NCBI GenBank assembly: GCA_944989445.1
Contig: CALYLW010000735.1
Span: 387,362 to 451,361 of the forward strand
Source of the DNA: Ampullaceana balthica
Lineage: Eukaryota > Mollusca > Gastropoda > Lymnaeidae
Reading direction: 5' to 3'
DNA: 64,000 bases
The translations under genes were made by a program, and so were the position numbers. Under the pieces are notes generated by a model that had not been told where the DNA came from, made no database searches, and was given only the letters and a program-made list of their open reading frames with translations. Of the stretch, positions 48,736 to 60,426 are shown piece after piece (the stretch's first letter is position 1; every line of letters starts with the position of its first letter).

Positions 48736-51700
48736 CTTTATTGTCTTCAGAGCTTCGTTGTGCTGAAGTTCGACTGGGCCAGCCTTTGTCACCGCCTATT
48801 TGCCTGAGTCAACCATATGTCAAGCAATGCGAGGCGATTAGACGCATTTCTCCTTGTTTCTGTGTATGGGGATAGAATCCTCTAGTTCGTTAACCGCGTC
48901 CATAAAGAAGGGTATTTTCAGCCTTGTCCTTTTCATCAACGATCTTGTATTTGAAAGCTGGATTCGGGATGCTCCGAAACAAGTATATAGTTCAACCATG
49001 GTAATCATTGCCTTTTCTCACCTTAACTTCAAGGGTTCAATGTTTGACATACTTTCTACAACGGCCTTCGATGTGGTAAGTACCGCACACTACGAAGAGT
49101 TGTGTTTAGTATTCTGTCCAGACCCTCTAAAGCTGTTACACTCGCAGGGAGGTTGCAGTCATTGATTCCTCCGACGTTACTGAAGCTGAGAGAGAGCTCG
49201 CACTAATCTTTTCTCGGCTCTCCAATTCTTACTCGCCTGTCCCTTTACCGGGGTCAGTTTAGTTGTGACTTTGGCACACAATTCACGTACATGGTTGTGT
49301 AGCTGAAATCTTCAGATCCAGCTTTACTCCCGAGTGGTTCAGTCATTACAAGACTTGTAGCCGTATTTTGTAACTGACCACTCAAATATTTCTTTAGCAC
49401 ATACATTTTCTGTGAACAGAGTCACTGTGTTTAAACGCAGAAATGAAGAGCTCTGGTATCTTTGCATACAAAGTACATCACAGCAATGGATGTAGACCGC
49501 ATCCCACAATGTAAGACATTCACACATCAGCCAGCAATTACAACGACGCGTCCTCATCACAAGTTCAGTAAATCGTTTATGTTATTACTAATTTCTACTC
49601 GGTTCACAACTTTAAGCTTGAGGAAATAAACGTGTTCGATTTTGAAATTCGCATCAACAATCACATGACATTAAAAATTACGTGCAGCTTATCGACTTGG
49701 TGAGAAGTACATAGTCGCCAATGGGATATCATTGCACTTGCATGTACTCTCTAAAATTATTTTATTAGCCCGAAAGAATTCAAAACTTTGCTTCGCTAGA
49801 CGATCAGTGTCTAAAGATTTTCAGGGCTTTTTTTTTCCTTGTGTGCTGTATTGTGAACGCACTTAAATAAAGCACAGATAATGAGACAAAAAGACATAGC
49901 TGAAAAGGTTAAATAATGACTTCAATTAGTTTTAACAGATTGAAAAATAATATGTTGTTTTGCATAGTGTGTATTTTGAGGAAACACGTAAATTTAAAAA
50001 AAAACGTTGATTTATTGTGCATGAAAAACTCTAATTTCAATATATTGATAAAAAGGCTAAATCTTTTGAACTGCTAATTTGAGAGTGTGTCATGAAAACG
50101 TGTGGACAAATTAATAAATCAGTGTGAAAAAATCCATACCTGCGCTAAAATGTAAAACGTAAATTAGACAATAAATAAAATGCAGCTTGACATTTAAAAG
50201 TTATCGTGAACGAAAGGACGCGAATAATAGCTACCAAAGAAAATTTAATGTGAAGGGCACAATTTAAATCAATTCGTATGAATAATTAAATCAGTTAACA
50301 TATATTTATTGGTTTGAGCCGTCATTAAAATTTGCACCGACCGTCATGGAAACTCATGTGGGTCACTTACACGCTAGATATTTTTTTTACTAAAGTTAAT
50401 ATATTTACGCATGTTTATTGAACAAGCCACAAACTTAGAGGACTCTTACTCTACGATAACCAAGAGATGCTTATACACTTTTTTCGACTATTAAACCGAT
50501 CGCTTTGTTGTACGTATTAGATCTGCTAACATGTCAACGATGTAAATCACCTCCTATCTACATGTACTTTTAAAACACGGATGCTGTACTTCACACGCGA
50601 GGGTAAATGTGGAGCTTATCTATATTCTCCGTTAAACACAGCAAGGACAACTGGGACTGGTGGATAATATCGTCTGACTGCTATTATCAGAGAATTTTTG
50701 GCACAGAAAGAAGAAGAAAAGGACTAGAAATAAAATGAAATGATGACGTTCAGGATCATTTTTTATAGCACAATTTTTCTTTGTGCTATAAAAAATGACC
50801 CTGAACGTCATCTTTGTAAATTTGTAAAGGCAATTATATTTGATAAAGACAATAAACGTATAATAACGACATGGTAATATTTGTTTTCTTCACCGTCCTT
50901 TTCAATTCCCAAGTAAATGGACTTGTTTCCCTTTTTTAGCATACCATACAAAAAAATTTACGTTGACACTTCAAACACCATTCTTGTCACAGCAGTATTT
51001 ATCGTCCATTGATTTGATTAATTCAATTACCAATGATTGGCCTTACATTGAAAGAGAGTTTATTTCTATATTTGTTTGAAGTCTCCCAGCAAAATGTAAC
51101 TCTTAAACTTAGTGTAAGCAATAGAAACGTTAGCGTTTTATGGCACAGAAGAGACTTGTCAGTATCTAAGTCCTCAGAAAGTAATTTGAAATTCGCATTG
51201 TAAGAATAGTTGGTTTGTTTATTTTATCTAACACGCTTGAATTTATCAATACCACGATCATTAGATACATAAGGAACAATAAATAGAGCAACGTTTGTTT
51301 TTTCAAACTTCATCTATTTGCACAAATTGAGAAATAATTAGCCATGTTACTTTTGTGTTGCCTTTCTCTTGAATTTTGTATTTTAATTTATATGAACTTA
51401 AATTTAACGTTTTTTTCAAAAGGAAAATATATGTACATACAATTTAACAATCAAAAGACAATTAATATAACTCAACAGCTGAATATTCTCCATACAATTA
51501 TACACGCAACACGCAATGGCATCAACGTTGTAAAATAAGCCAATTTTTCATTGCTCATTCTTTATGTCGTCGTGCGACATGATAAAAAACAATGCAAACA
51601 AATTTTCATCATGTAATCCTCAAATATCAAGATTTTGTAACGGCAAATTGTCGGTATTTTTGCCTCCTTGTTGCCTGCTTGACTCAAATGATGGATTTCG

Positions 51701-51929
51701 CCCTCGGCTTCTAGAGCTGAAGAAAAATTGACGCGTGGAATGAACTTCTATGCCAAGTAGATATCAGCTTTACTGGTTAGGAAAAAACGGAAAAGGGATC
51801 TCTTCTCCCAATTATAATATAAATAATTTATCTGAGAATCCATGTTTATGAATATTTTAACGAATCAGGGCCCATGATACAGAATATAGAAGCATACGAT
51901 GATCCTGTATTCATCATGATATAAAATTA
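48736..51929. other. Non-coding stretch
   Basis: 48.9-49.3 kb may still hold worn LINE sequence upstream of the RNase H relic. 49.6-51.9 kb is AT-rich unique-looking DNA with no gene. A strong hairpin at 50742-50812 is listed separately. Confidence 0.4.
50742..50812. repeat. Inverted repeat, 31-bp arms, 9-base loop
   Basis: Arm 50742-50772 and arm 50782-50812 are reverse complements with a single mismatch (GGATCA against its partner from TGACCC). The loop is ATTTTTCTT. The arm sequence begins GATGACGTTCAGG and ends TATAGCACA. Nothing around it looks like a transposon end. It could be a young fold-back repeat or a small-RNA precursor; sequence alone does not decide. Confidence 0.92.
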
Positions 51930-52059
51930 CTAGGGGCAAGTACCCGGCTTCGCCCGGGTTTAAAATAAGGTTTTCTGTAGAAGCGTACACAACTAACTGT
52001 TTACTTGCATGCCATAAAATGGTACATTTAACAGTGTATGTGCTGCATGGCTTAATTTC

Positions 52060-53735
52060 AAGGATGTCACCATCCTCATCTTTCACAATAACAGTTTTGA
52101 GATCTTCAAATGAAATAGGTCCCCGAATATGGTGCAGCAGGAGGCGCATGTGAAATGCTTCTCTGTTGTGAGGATGCACAGTGTACACTCTTCCCAAGGC
52201 ATTGTCTGTCACATATCTCGGGAAGTCTGCAAGAGGTATACCTTTTTTCGGATTTGCCAGACCTTTTGACTGGCATCCCAGCGAAAATGTCTAGGCACTT
52301 CAGAATACAGCAATGTTTTTGCAAGAGGATCTGTTTTGCAGAGATAAAAAAACGCTGTTAATGTAGTCTTTGTTGGAGTGTCTGTCAAATGTGCTGTTGG
52401 CTGTCCTGGTTTATAGTATACTCCTTGGCCTCCTTCAAGATGTACTGCCAAGTGAACAACTGTTGGATACCTTTGATGGATGGGAAAGTTAAGCAGGCGC
52501 CACACTGCCTCACTGCTACTAATGTATCGTCCTTGTTGATAATTGGTAACCCCATCAAGCCTGTTCGGCATTTCATTTGCAACAGTAAACATGGCTGCAT
52601 CACTTCCCTTGGTAACATAATTGCAAATCTACTTGATGCTTGTGTTTCTATGACGTACATAGGTCATTCCATCCTGTGCATATTCATGCATGTAACGGGG
52701 CCCTCCACTGAAGGATGAAGGCAGCACCACTAATTTGCCAAGATTTTCAGAAGTCACATTGTTGTCATTCCTTACTGCCTCTAATAGTACACCATAGTCC
52801 TCAGCTCTAAGTTTTGTTTGGTTGAGTCTGATGAAACGCAATCTCTCATTCTCAACCTTAGCATACATATCCACTATGTATTGCTGGAAAAGGCGCGGGC
52901 ATCTGAGGAGTGTATTAAATTCGTTGACTCTTTGCATCATGCGATATGCATAGTAGTCATTGCTTGTGGCCTTGTTTACATCTTTTATGTTCAAATCATA
53001 GCCATCTTCTCCTCTAACAAATAGCAGAGGATACTGAAGTGGATCATATGACCTGTGAGTGTCTTGAATCCTTTGAAGTGGCATTTGTGAGCAACTTCTT
53101 GAATGCAGCACAATGTCTCTACGATCACCTAGCTCTCCAGCAATCATGATGCCACTTCACTAACAGATGGTGCATTGAATCTGCCTTTGTGTTCCTTTAA
53201 TGGTGCTTTGCCGGAAATTTTGATTTTGTAGTCCACTTGAGTGTTATCCATAATCTCAGCAGCCATTTTAAATGACCTCACATAGCTGTTATGCTGATGC
53301 AGCATTCTTTGCAGTTTGAGGACAATGTTTCTGTCAACAGGACTGTCAAGCAAATCCAGTCGTCTTTGCACTTGCTCATCTTCTCCCAAGAAGTAAATCT
53401 GGAGATATTTGCTGTCTACAGCATTGACTGGATGAAGAGGTCCAGCATGGTGGTACACTTGGCCTTGGACCTTGAATGTTGGTGTCCACCCGTTATTCAC
53501 GACAACATTAGACTTGAAGGAAGTCACGGCAAACATATTATTGAATAGTCTAATAAGTTTCACAAAGTCCTTTGATTGTGCAGTTTCACCATTCAACAGA
53601 ATGCACAATGGTTCTGGTGGCTTTAGAATTGGGGGCAGTTTGACTTTACCACTGGAACAGCACATGCCTGGAGTTTCTTTGCTCAGCTGTTTCAGCTGCT
53701 CTGGGAACTCTGTGGCGGACCTGATCTGCCTGGAT
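52060..53735 (-). pseudogene. Helitron Rep/helicase protein, N-terminal remnant
   Basis: Minus frames give, in order: TEFPEQLKQLSKETPGMCCS-SGKVKLPPIL (near 53700-53620), FNNMFAVTSF, FKVQGQVYHHAGPLHPVNA, DSPVDRNIVLKLQRMLHQHN (to 53144), then HRSYDPLQYPLLFVRGEDGY and GPRYMHEYAQDGMTYVRH (53147-52629), then GRYISSSEAVWRLLNFPIHQ-RYPTVVHLAVHLEGGQGVY (52592-52209), and LGRVYTVHPHNREAFHMRLL-LHHIRGPISFEDLKTV (52212-52090). These are the conserved blocks of Helitron proteins. The stretch between QDGMTYVRH and NEMPNRLDGV, where the catalytic HUH motif and Tyr of the Rep nuclease belong, is missing, as is the Pif1-type helicase. No activity is possible. Confidence 0.9.
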
Positions 53736-53739
53736 TTTA

Positions 53740-54590
53740 TATATTTTTTTTTCGTATGTTATCATTGCGGGAGAGTACTCAACAACTTCCCAAAGTTTCA
53801 TGCTCCTATTTACACGGGAAGTTGGATATTTAATGATTAGTCTGTTTTATATAGCTCATATTAGGAAAATACCTACATTTTGGCCCAAGGCCCCCTAGTG
53901 AGTAATAATTTTATATATTTTTTTCGCATGTTACCATCGCGCGAGGGTACTCAAAATCTTCCAAAAGTTTCATTCTTCTACTTACATGGTAATTTGGAGA
54001 ATTATTGATGAGTCAGTTTGATATATGAAAAAAAACTACATTCAGGCCTCTGACCACCCAGTGAGTGATAATTTTTATTAATGTTTCGCCAGTTACCATT
54101 TTGGGAGGGTATATAACAACTTCACAAAGTTTCATGCTTCTACCTACACAGGAAATAGGAGATTTAATGATGAGCCTGATTTATATAGCTCATTTAAGAA
54201 AAAAACTACGTTTGGGCCCCCGCCCACCCCCCTACCCAGTTAGTGATAACTTTATACTTTTTTCGACTGTTACCATTGCGGGAGGGTACTCAACGACTTT
54301 CCAAATTTTCATGCTTCTACCTACTCGGGAATATGAGGAATTGGTGTTGATTCAGTTTTATATAGCCCATATAAGGAAAAACCGGTTTTGGGGCACCCGG
54401 CCACCCATGAGTGGAAATGTTTACATTATTTTTCACCAATTATCGTCATAATAGTGTATTTGGCAAGTTCCCAAAAGTTTCATGCTTCTACCCTCACGGG
54501 AGGTTGGAGAATTAGTTTTGAGTCAGTTTTAAATATACGGAAAAAAAATACATTTTGGCCCCGCCCCCAGTAAGTGATAATTTATATAAT
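53740..54590. repeat. ~165-bp tandem array in the Helitron, about five copies
   Basis: The GGCCCCC landmark recurs at about 53885, 54045, 54215, 54395 and 54560, with one more unit at about 55195-55260. Units share TTACCATCGCGGGAGGGTAC, CAACTTCCCAAAGTTTCATG and TATATAGCTCATATAAGG with the array at 6.7-8.4 kb and are more worn. Confidence 0.88.
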
Positions 54591-55408
54591 TCATTTTTCT
54601 GTTGTATGGGGTTTATTTGTTTTAAAGAAACATTTCGAAACGCAATGTTTGAGCTTAAAATGTGCCCTGCTGGTTTCGTTTAAGTTATGCAAAAAGTATA
54701 AACACAGTTGCTTAGCTACAGTGTTTATGCCACCCAGGGATGGACGATATTATTGACTCCTACCCTCGCCGATAAAAGGAAAAAGCTTGATCGGACGACT
54801 GGATAAAATACATATAGAATATACAAAAAAGAAACAGTGTAAAGTAAAAAAATATGTAATTTGCAAACAAATTTTATAAAAATATATACGTAATCTTGTT
54901 AGAGGCGCAACATTAACAGACATATAAATAAACCATTTCATAACATTTAGTTCACAACAAAAAACACACACACTCACTGATTCACACATGTGCACACAAA
55001 TACTTAAACGCACACCCACAGCGGTATATTAACAATTAAAATAATAACTGCTCTTTTCACTTTGTTTCCTATTTACAAATTAATATGAACTCAAACTATG
55101 ACGTCACATCACATTATTTTATGGCAATAAACGCCATCTTGTTAATCTCGACACCAAAATGTTTAATATTTTTACGTCTTAATTTTCAATAATTTTTATT
55201 TTATATAGCTCATATAGGGAAAAACTACATTTTGGGCCCCCAGCCCCCAGTATCTTATATATATGGAACGAAACCTGTTTAATAACCTTTCCGGTATAAT
55301 TTTGTGTACGTGTACCAAATTTCACGTTATTTGGTTGTCTGGATCTTGAGTTATAAGGGAACAGACAGACGACGGACAGACAACAAATGCGTCTTATATA
55401 TATAGAGA

Positions 55409-57309
55409 TGTGTCTGGGCAACCTTTGTACTTTATTTTCCTATTGTACCAAGTTTGCATTTAGTCAGCACCAATGGCAACCAGGCTTTTAATTTCACGTC
55501 TTGTTTCTCAGCCTATCCAGAGGCACATTCGCTAAAGAAATGAATTCGATAATACAAAATGATAAAAGAAAGTTTGGAAAATTCAAATTTCTTGTATTGA
55601 ATGCACGATTCCCGTTTTCAGTAATACATATGTAAAACTGTACAATTTTAAATTAGTCCGTCCAAAAATTTAAAATTTCATGCTACGTTTTTGGGGAAAG
55701 AGCAATTTTCAACACAAAAAAATTATTTCAATCTTGTTAGTTAAAAATTTGACAAAGTAAAATACATCAAACTAAGGATTTTGTTCAATCAAATGTAACA
55801 AAAAAATAATTAAGTAAATAAGAAATATCAACGGATATAAAGGGTATTTGATAGAAAAAAAAACAATAAAAAAATGGGAAATAATGTTACAAAAATGGAA
55901 GCAACCACTCTAAAAAAACAATCTAAGGAAAAGCCTATTCACAAAGCAGTTACCTTCCTGAGATTTTAATGGAATGTTACTCAAAGGCGATGAAAGATTT
56001 TATTGTTAGCAGGGGCGGGTAAGTGTAAAATGCCTTTAGCCCCATTCGAGACCAAGAAATGGTTTGCGACTTAGATTCAAGACAGAAGTAGCTTAAAGAA
56101 TCATTATCTCACCGATACCATCTTGATTATAACGGCTTGTGGTTTCCCCCAGATTGTGGTAAATTTACTACGTTTCACCTCATTCGAACACTAAAAGAAG
56201 GGAGGTCAACCGAGATAAAAGATGTGGATGACGTAAGATTAAATGAATATCTATGATTTCCATCTGATTATAAATTTATGTACTGCCACCGGAGAAGAGG
56301 GAGTCTTGAAGTGGACGGCATGAAAAGTGTCAGGCGAGGTGATAAATGAAGGTCACGTGTGGCACACTGGTATTGCAAGATCTTACGATCATTTCGGTCT
56401 ACTAATTGTAAAATATTAAGTTTATTTGGATATCTGATATTTTGCAATAGTTAAAGACAATACATCTTAATTAAGTGGAGGTCGGTGATGACGTAATAAT
56501 TATGAAATTGCGCATTCTTTTAATGGGGCTGGCGTGTACAGTCTTTATGAAGCAAGGGAAGGATGGAAATTGAGGTCCCTCAAATGTAAGTGAATGTCAC
56601 TTTAGGTCTACTGATTATTTAATTGTTATAAAGTCAATAACATTTATATTCTCTTTGAACATCCGGACGTCAGTCGAAATAGAGATAGAATAAGGATGTC
56701 ACCCAAGTCTCAGGAACAGTCTCTCGCTGATGTCCTTCTGATCATAAGTAGAATAAGTATACAAACTTTCAGCTCAACGGAACATGAAGAAGTGGATAAA
56801 AATTAAACTGCAAGATTACAACACAAACGTAGAGGCAACAAAATAAAGTTAATAAAAAGCGAAGATTTAAAAAAAATTAATACGCTAGTATTGATAGTGT
56901 GAAATTGAGAAGGTTGGGTAATCATAAAAGCCTATTTGAAATAGAAAAAGAGGGTCAAATTTGAAATGTCAGAGGTCAGTCAAGGGAAAGTGGTGGTCAA
57001 AGGTTACCTTCCGTCATATGATAGATTTTGCATTGTTGACGAAGGTTAGTTAGTATCTGTAGAATAAGCTCAGTAGGAATCATGAAGTGGGTCGAAATTA
57101 GGATGCAATTTGGAGGTTCCTCAAGTGGCTCGCTAGTTGTCTTCTGATCATTACGGCGTATTTGGTGATCGGGGATGGTTAAGTGTACAAATAATAGATA
57201 GTTCAACTAGACACTAAGAAGTGGGTCGAAGGGGGGATGCAAAAAAAATTGTTTAAAGTAAAAATTTATTACCTCCCTTTCATAGGATACAGATTCAAGT
57301 TTTTTCTTG
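55409..57309. other. Non-coding stretch
   Basis: No transposon ends or arrays. 55.98-57.23 kb has recurring words such as AAGTGG, GTCGAAAT, GATGACGT and TCTACTGATTA-type pieces, giving an impression of a very old ~250-bp repeat, but alignment by eye is not convincing. Confidence 0.4.
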
Positions 57310-57783
57310 GTTAACTTACGCAGCAGACTTGCTCATAGACAGTGCAAAGAACGGTGACCAAGATTGGGCACCAAGCCATGTGGTCGTAATCGCTGCAAGA
57401 CATGTCCCTTTGTTACCCAGACGGACCAGATTGTCTTCCCTAAAGGGGTATTCAAGATTAGGAGTGGCTATCTTTGTACCAGCCGCAATGTGGTTTACAC
57501 CATTGTGTGTAAGCGCTGTCCTTTGAAGTACATTGGTGAGACGGGGAGGTTACTCTCGTGCCGCATCGCTGAGCACGTACGTGCCATTAAACAAGACAAA
57601 CAATGTCCTGTCTCCCGACACTTCAATGGACGTGACCACATGGGCGTCGATGACATGTCTGTCACCGCCTTGGTTTCCTGTACAAACACACCCGGCCGGG
57701 TCAGTCTGGAGAATAGACTAATCCATGAGTATGGGACTCTTACACCACACGGGATCAACGTTGTGTTCGCACTAACAAGCTGA
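57310..57783 (+). pseudogene. Penelope-like element, C-terminal GIY-YIG endonuclease
   Basis: Encodes the end of a Penelope-like retroelement protein, which nicks target DNA for reverse transcription. In frame: NLRSRLAHRQCKER, a TGA at 57355-57357, then GTKPCGRNRCKTCPF with the Cys cluster typical of the linker, NVVYTIVCKRCPLKYIGETG (GIY-YIG core), CRIAEHVRAIKQD with the conserved Arg, and VSLENRLIHEYGT with the conserved Glu. It ends at TGA 57781-57783. The reverse transcriptase domain is missing upstream, so this is a 5'-truncated copy. From about 57364 the domain itself is intact and could fold, but no promoter or start is evident. Confidence 0.88.
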
Positions 57784-57939
57784 TTGATTGGTCACACCCA
57801 CCCTATCCTTTCCTATATAAGCTCTTACTTTTCTCTCTTTACTTTATCCCTACTGGACTGCTTGGATTTCACCGCAGCTAAGTGTTTTTTTTTAATTATT
57901 ATTTCGTGTTATTCGTTTCATGTGTGTACTATTTGTCCG

Positions 57940-57983
57940 TTGAGGAAGGCTCTTTGCCGAAACGTTCGCTGTTGTGTTACGTC
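57940..57983 (+). other. Hammerhead-like motif in Penelope 3' region
   Basis: TTGAGGA, stem GGC-TCTTT-GCC (57948-57958) and GAAAC, then CGT ... ACG as a possible short stem III and TC. It resembles the minimal hammerhead of Penelope-like elements but has T in place of the first core C, and stem I does not pair clearly. Its position about 160 bases after the endonuclease stop fits the terminal repeat of such an element. Confidence 0.4.
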
Positions 57984-58049
57984 TTGTTACCCTGTTTTTT
58001 TATATTATAAATTTACCTATTTAAAAGCCTGATTGCAGTATCACCCCCA

Positions 58050-59010
58050 TTACTTCAAAGAACGGGGGGAGGGAACGGACTTAAACAGCAGCTAGAAGAA
58101 ATGAAAACAACGCGAGTGAACGTCAGGGTGGGGGGACCACCGACGCATTGTTGGTCTCGAGACTGCGGTTGTTGTTATTTACCCTCACCCTGCACCACCA
58201 TCGCAGCCAACCGTAACCTGTGATTGGTCGACCCTAGTGAGGGTAATTCGTCATGCTTATTTGCTCGCGTCTTGTGCTTGTCCTAATTTTTGATGAACTA
58301 TATATAAAGATTGTTATGTTAGTTTCTTTTAAAGGAACACTTTGGGGATTTAGCAGTATCCGATAGTTGGTGCGAAGTTGGTATATCAGGCGGATTCTGG
58401 CATGAAACGTTTATTGGTATATTTAACTGGAGAATATGTATTTATTCTCATTAGCAGACATGGTATGATGATTTTTTTTAATACACAAAAGTTTTTCAAA
58501 TTCCAAAATTTTTGTTTGACCAAACGTTTATCCTCATTAGCATTAGTCTTCTGTTAGTCACAACCGAAAAGTTGGCGTATATGTAGATTTTTATTTTATT
58601 ATAAAATAGTGACATTTTCTATAACAAGATAGGACAGTTTTTGAGGCGGGGCGGAGTTCTGTAAACCAACAAAACATGTCATCCTTTTTACTTATCGTAT
58701 ACATATATTTAAAAAGCCACTGTGCATATGTTACATTTAACATCTTTGAATTTCCAACAGTTTTACGGAATACACTATGAAAAAAGGCATTTTTAAAAAA
58801 AGTCATATAAGTTAAATATTTTAGTCTGAAGTGTTCCATAAACCTTATGTATAGCTTTAACACTCAAAAGCAACAGGGAGGCTAATCATCTCTGTGTTTA
58901 TATATCCCCGGGAGAAATTTCAGCGAGTTACCGAACCTTATACCCAAGGAAATTGGCAGTTTCCATTCTAGCCCCAGGCCTTCGAAGACATCAGAAGAAA
59001 GCCCCATACA
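58050..59010. other. Non-coding stretch
   Basis: 58,050-58,260 is GC-richer and may be the flank or terminal part of the Penelope-like copy. The rest is AT-rich with no gene. Confidence 0.4.
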
Positions 59011-59789
59011 TCTCTATATATATATAATTCACCAAAGCGAGTATGTGCAAATGTTCATGACGAATGACCCTCGCTGTGGTCAACTAATCACAGTTAACGG
59101 TTGGCAAGCGAAGGTAGTGGAGGGGTGGGACTTTTTCTGGAGACCAGCAATGATTTTTTGCAATCACTTTCGTTCTTCCTTCTCAGAGTACATGCATTTC
59201 GTAGTGTATTGGTTATTACATCCGCCTGACATGCGGAAGGTCTTAGGTTAAAGCCCCAGCGGCAATTTTTTTTTATTTTTTTATGTTAAAAATGTTTATG
59301 CCCGTTCTTTCTCCCTTTCTTAGAGGACATAAACACCGATTCGCAAGTATTTCACGGGAAAAAAAGCTTCATTCAATGTTATACCATCTCCTTCGTCAGG
59401 TAACAAGTGTCTGTTTCTATCGGTCGCATATTTCTGGGAAAAGATCATAGACAAAGTTGTTGCTCTCCCACTTGGCAACATGGCTTTAATATTTGTTTCT
59501 CAACATTGGGATAACTTCGGCGACGAGCTCTCCGTTTTTCTGAGTGACGTAAACGTAGTCATACACTCAACTCAGCACATGAATACTTCAAGAGTATATG
59601 GTGGCGAGACAGAATTTGTCGCGAAGTCCGAAATACTTCCAATAAATGCTTCGGCGGTCCCCCCAACGTTCAGTCACGTTGTTCCCATTTGTTCATGATA
59701 CTGTTTGAGTCCGTTCCTCCCCCCACCCCTTTTATTTCACTATATATGAGTAAGTCTGTGGCGTATGCTACGCCGCGGGTTGTATCTAG
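59011..59789 (+). mobile_element. Non-autonomous Helitron, 779 bp
   Basis: Starts TCTCTATATATATATAATTC after host A (59010). Ends with a perfect hairpin GGCGTA-TGC-TACGCC (59760-59774), GCGGGTTGTAT, CTAG (59786-59789) and host T. Its first bases closely resemble the 5' end of the 51.9-55.4 kb Helitron. It has no coding region; it carries a tRNA-like segment (59194-59265). Confidence 0.85.
59194..59265 (+). tRNA. tRNA-Val-like pseudogene (anticodon GAC) inside the Helitron
   Basis: TAGTGTATTGGTTATTACA matches the D arm of metazoan tRNA-Val, followed by a perfect anticodon stem TCCGC/GCGGA with loop CTGACAT (anticodon GAC), the variable AGGTC, and a worn T arm GGTTAAAGCC. The acceptor ends do not pair and the T stem is broken, so it is not a working tRNA. 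It may be the head of a tRNA-derived SINE or a captured tRNA gene. Confidence 0.55.
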
Positions 59790-60115
59790 TTCCCTGTGTT
59801 TGAGCTATGTCCACATTCATCTCAAACCCCGCTAAAACTGCCGACAGCTCAATAAAAATTGTTGCTGATTTAATTAAAATTGATTGAACACACCCGGGCA
59901 TAGCGTCGAATCTTTTTGGAAGAGAGGCGTAAAAAATCTTTAAGGTATAATCGGTAACTGAAAGTCATGTGGCCAAAAATCCAACGAATAATCGAGACAC
60001 TGGATTTCTTGACGTCTCGTAAATATCCATCAACATGAATCCTGGCTCACAAGTTAGCCTTTTCGCATTAATTGAACACATTTTGTACGAAATAAAACGG
60101 TGGAAAAATTCACTA

Positions 60116-60426
60116 TCAATATACATAATTCCCGTTGTCTGTATGTATGGATGTAATTAGAATGCTGTTAAGTTGCGCTGCGAAATGTGTAATGCTGTTA
60201 TGTTGCACTGCGATCAATTTTTTTTATAGTGCTACTAATTTTAGAAAGCAGCGCACCAAATTACTGCACCAAAAATAACACTTTTCAAACGTTTCGCATA
60301 AAAGTGTTCAATATGATAATAAAGGAATCAAATAAAAATAAATGAAAGTTCTGTATTACGTTATTTTTTAATCTGATGTGTATTTATTTTGAAAACGTGC
60401 GTCATTTTTGACGGGTGATACACTAG
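60116..60426 (+). mobile_element. Short non-autonomous Helitron, 311 bp
   Basis: Starts TCAATATACATAATTCCCG after host A (60115). Ends CGTCA-TTTT-TGACG hairpin (60400-60413), GGTGATACA, CTAG (60423-60426) and host T. It has the same ends as the 14511-17274 Helitron without the array, so it shows the basic form of that family. The middle holds AGAAAGCAGCGCACCAAATT, found inverted in the 17.8 and 18.5 kb Helitrons. Confidence 0.82.

Larger units (their letters stand above)
51930..55408 (-). mobile_element. Helitron with partial Rep gene, 3,479 bp
   Basis: On the minus strand it starts TCTCTATATATATAAGACGC (TC at 55408, host A before it) and ends with the hairpin ACCCGG-GCGAAG-CCGGGT (51942-51959), 8 bases, then CTAG (51930-51933) and host T. 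Between are a 5' domain (55260-55408), units of the ~165-bp GGGCCCCC array (about 55195-55260 and 53740-54590), and a broken Rep coding region (53735 to about 52060). The helicase part is absent, so it is a deletion derivative of an autonomous element. 54600-55190 is a non-array segment of unknown origin. Confidence 0.82.

Noticed and set aside
48573..49165. Plus-strand frames of about 100 codons
   Set aside because: No domain; the minus strand of part of this region shows RNase H motifs.
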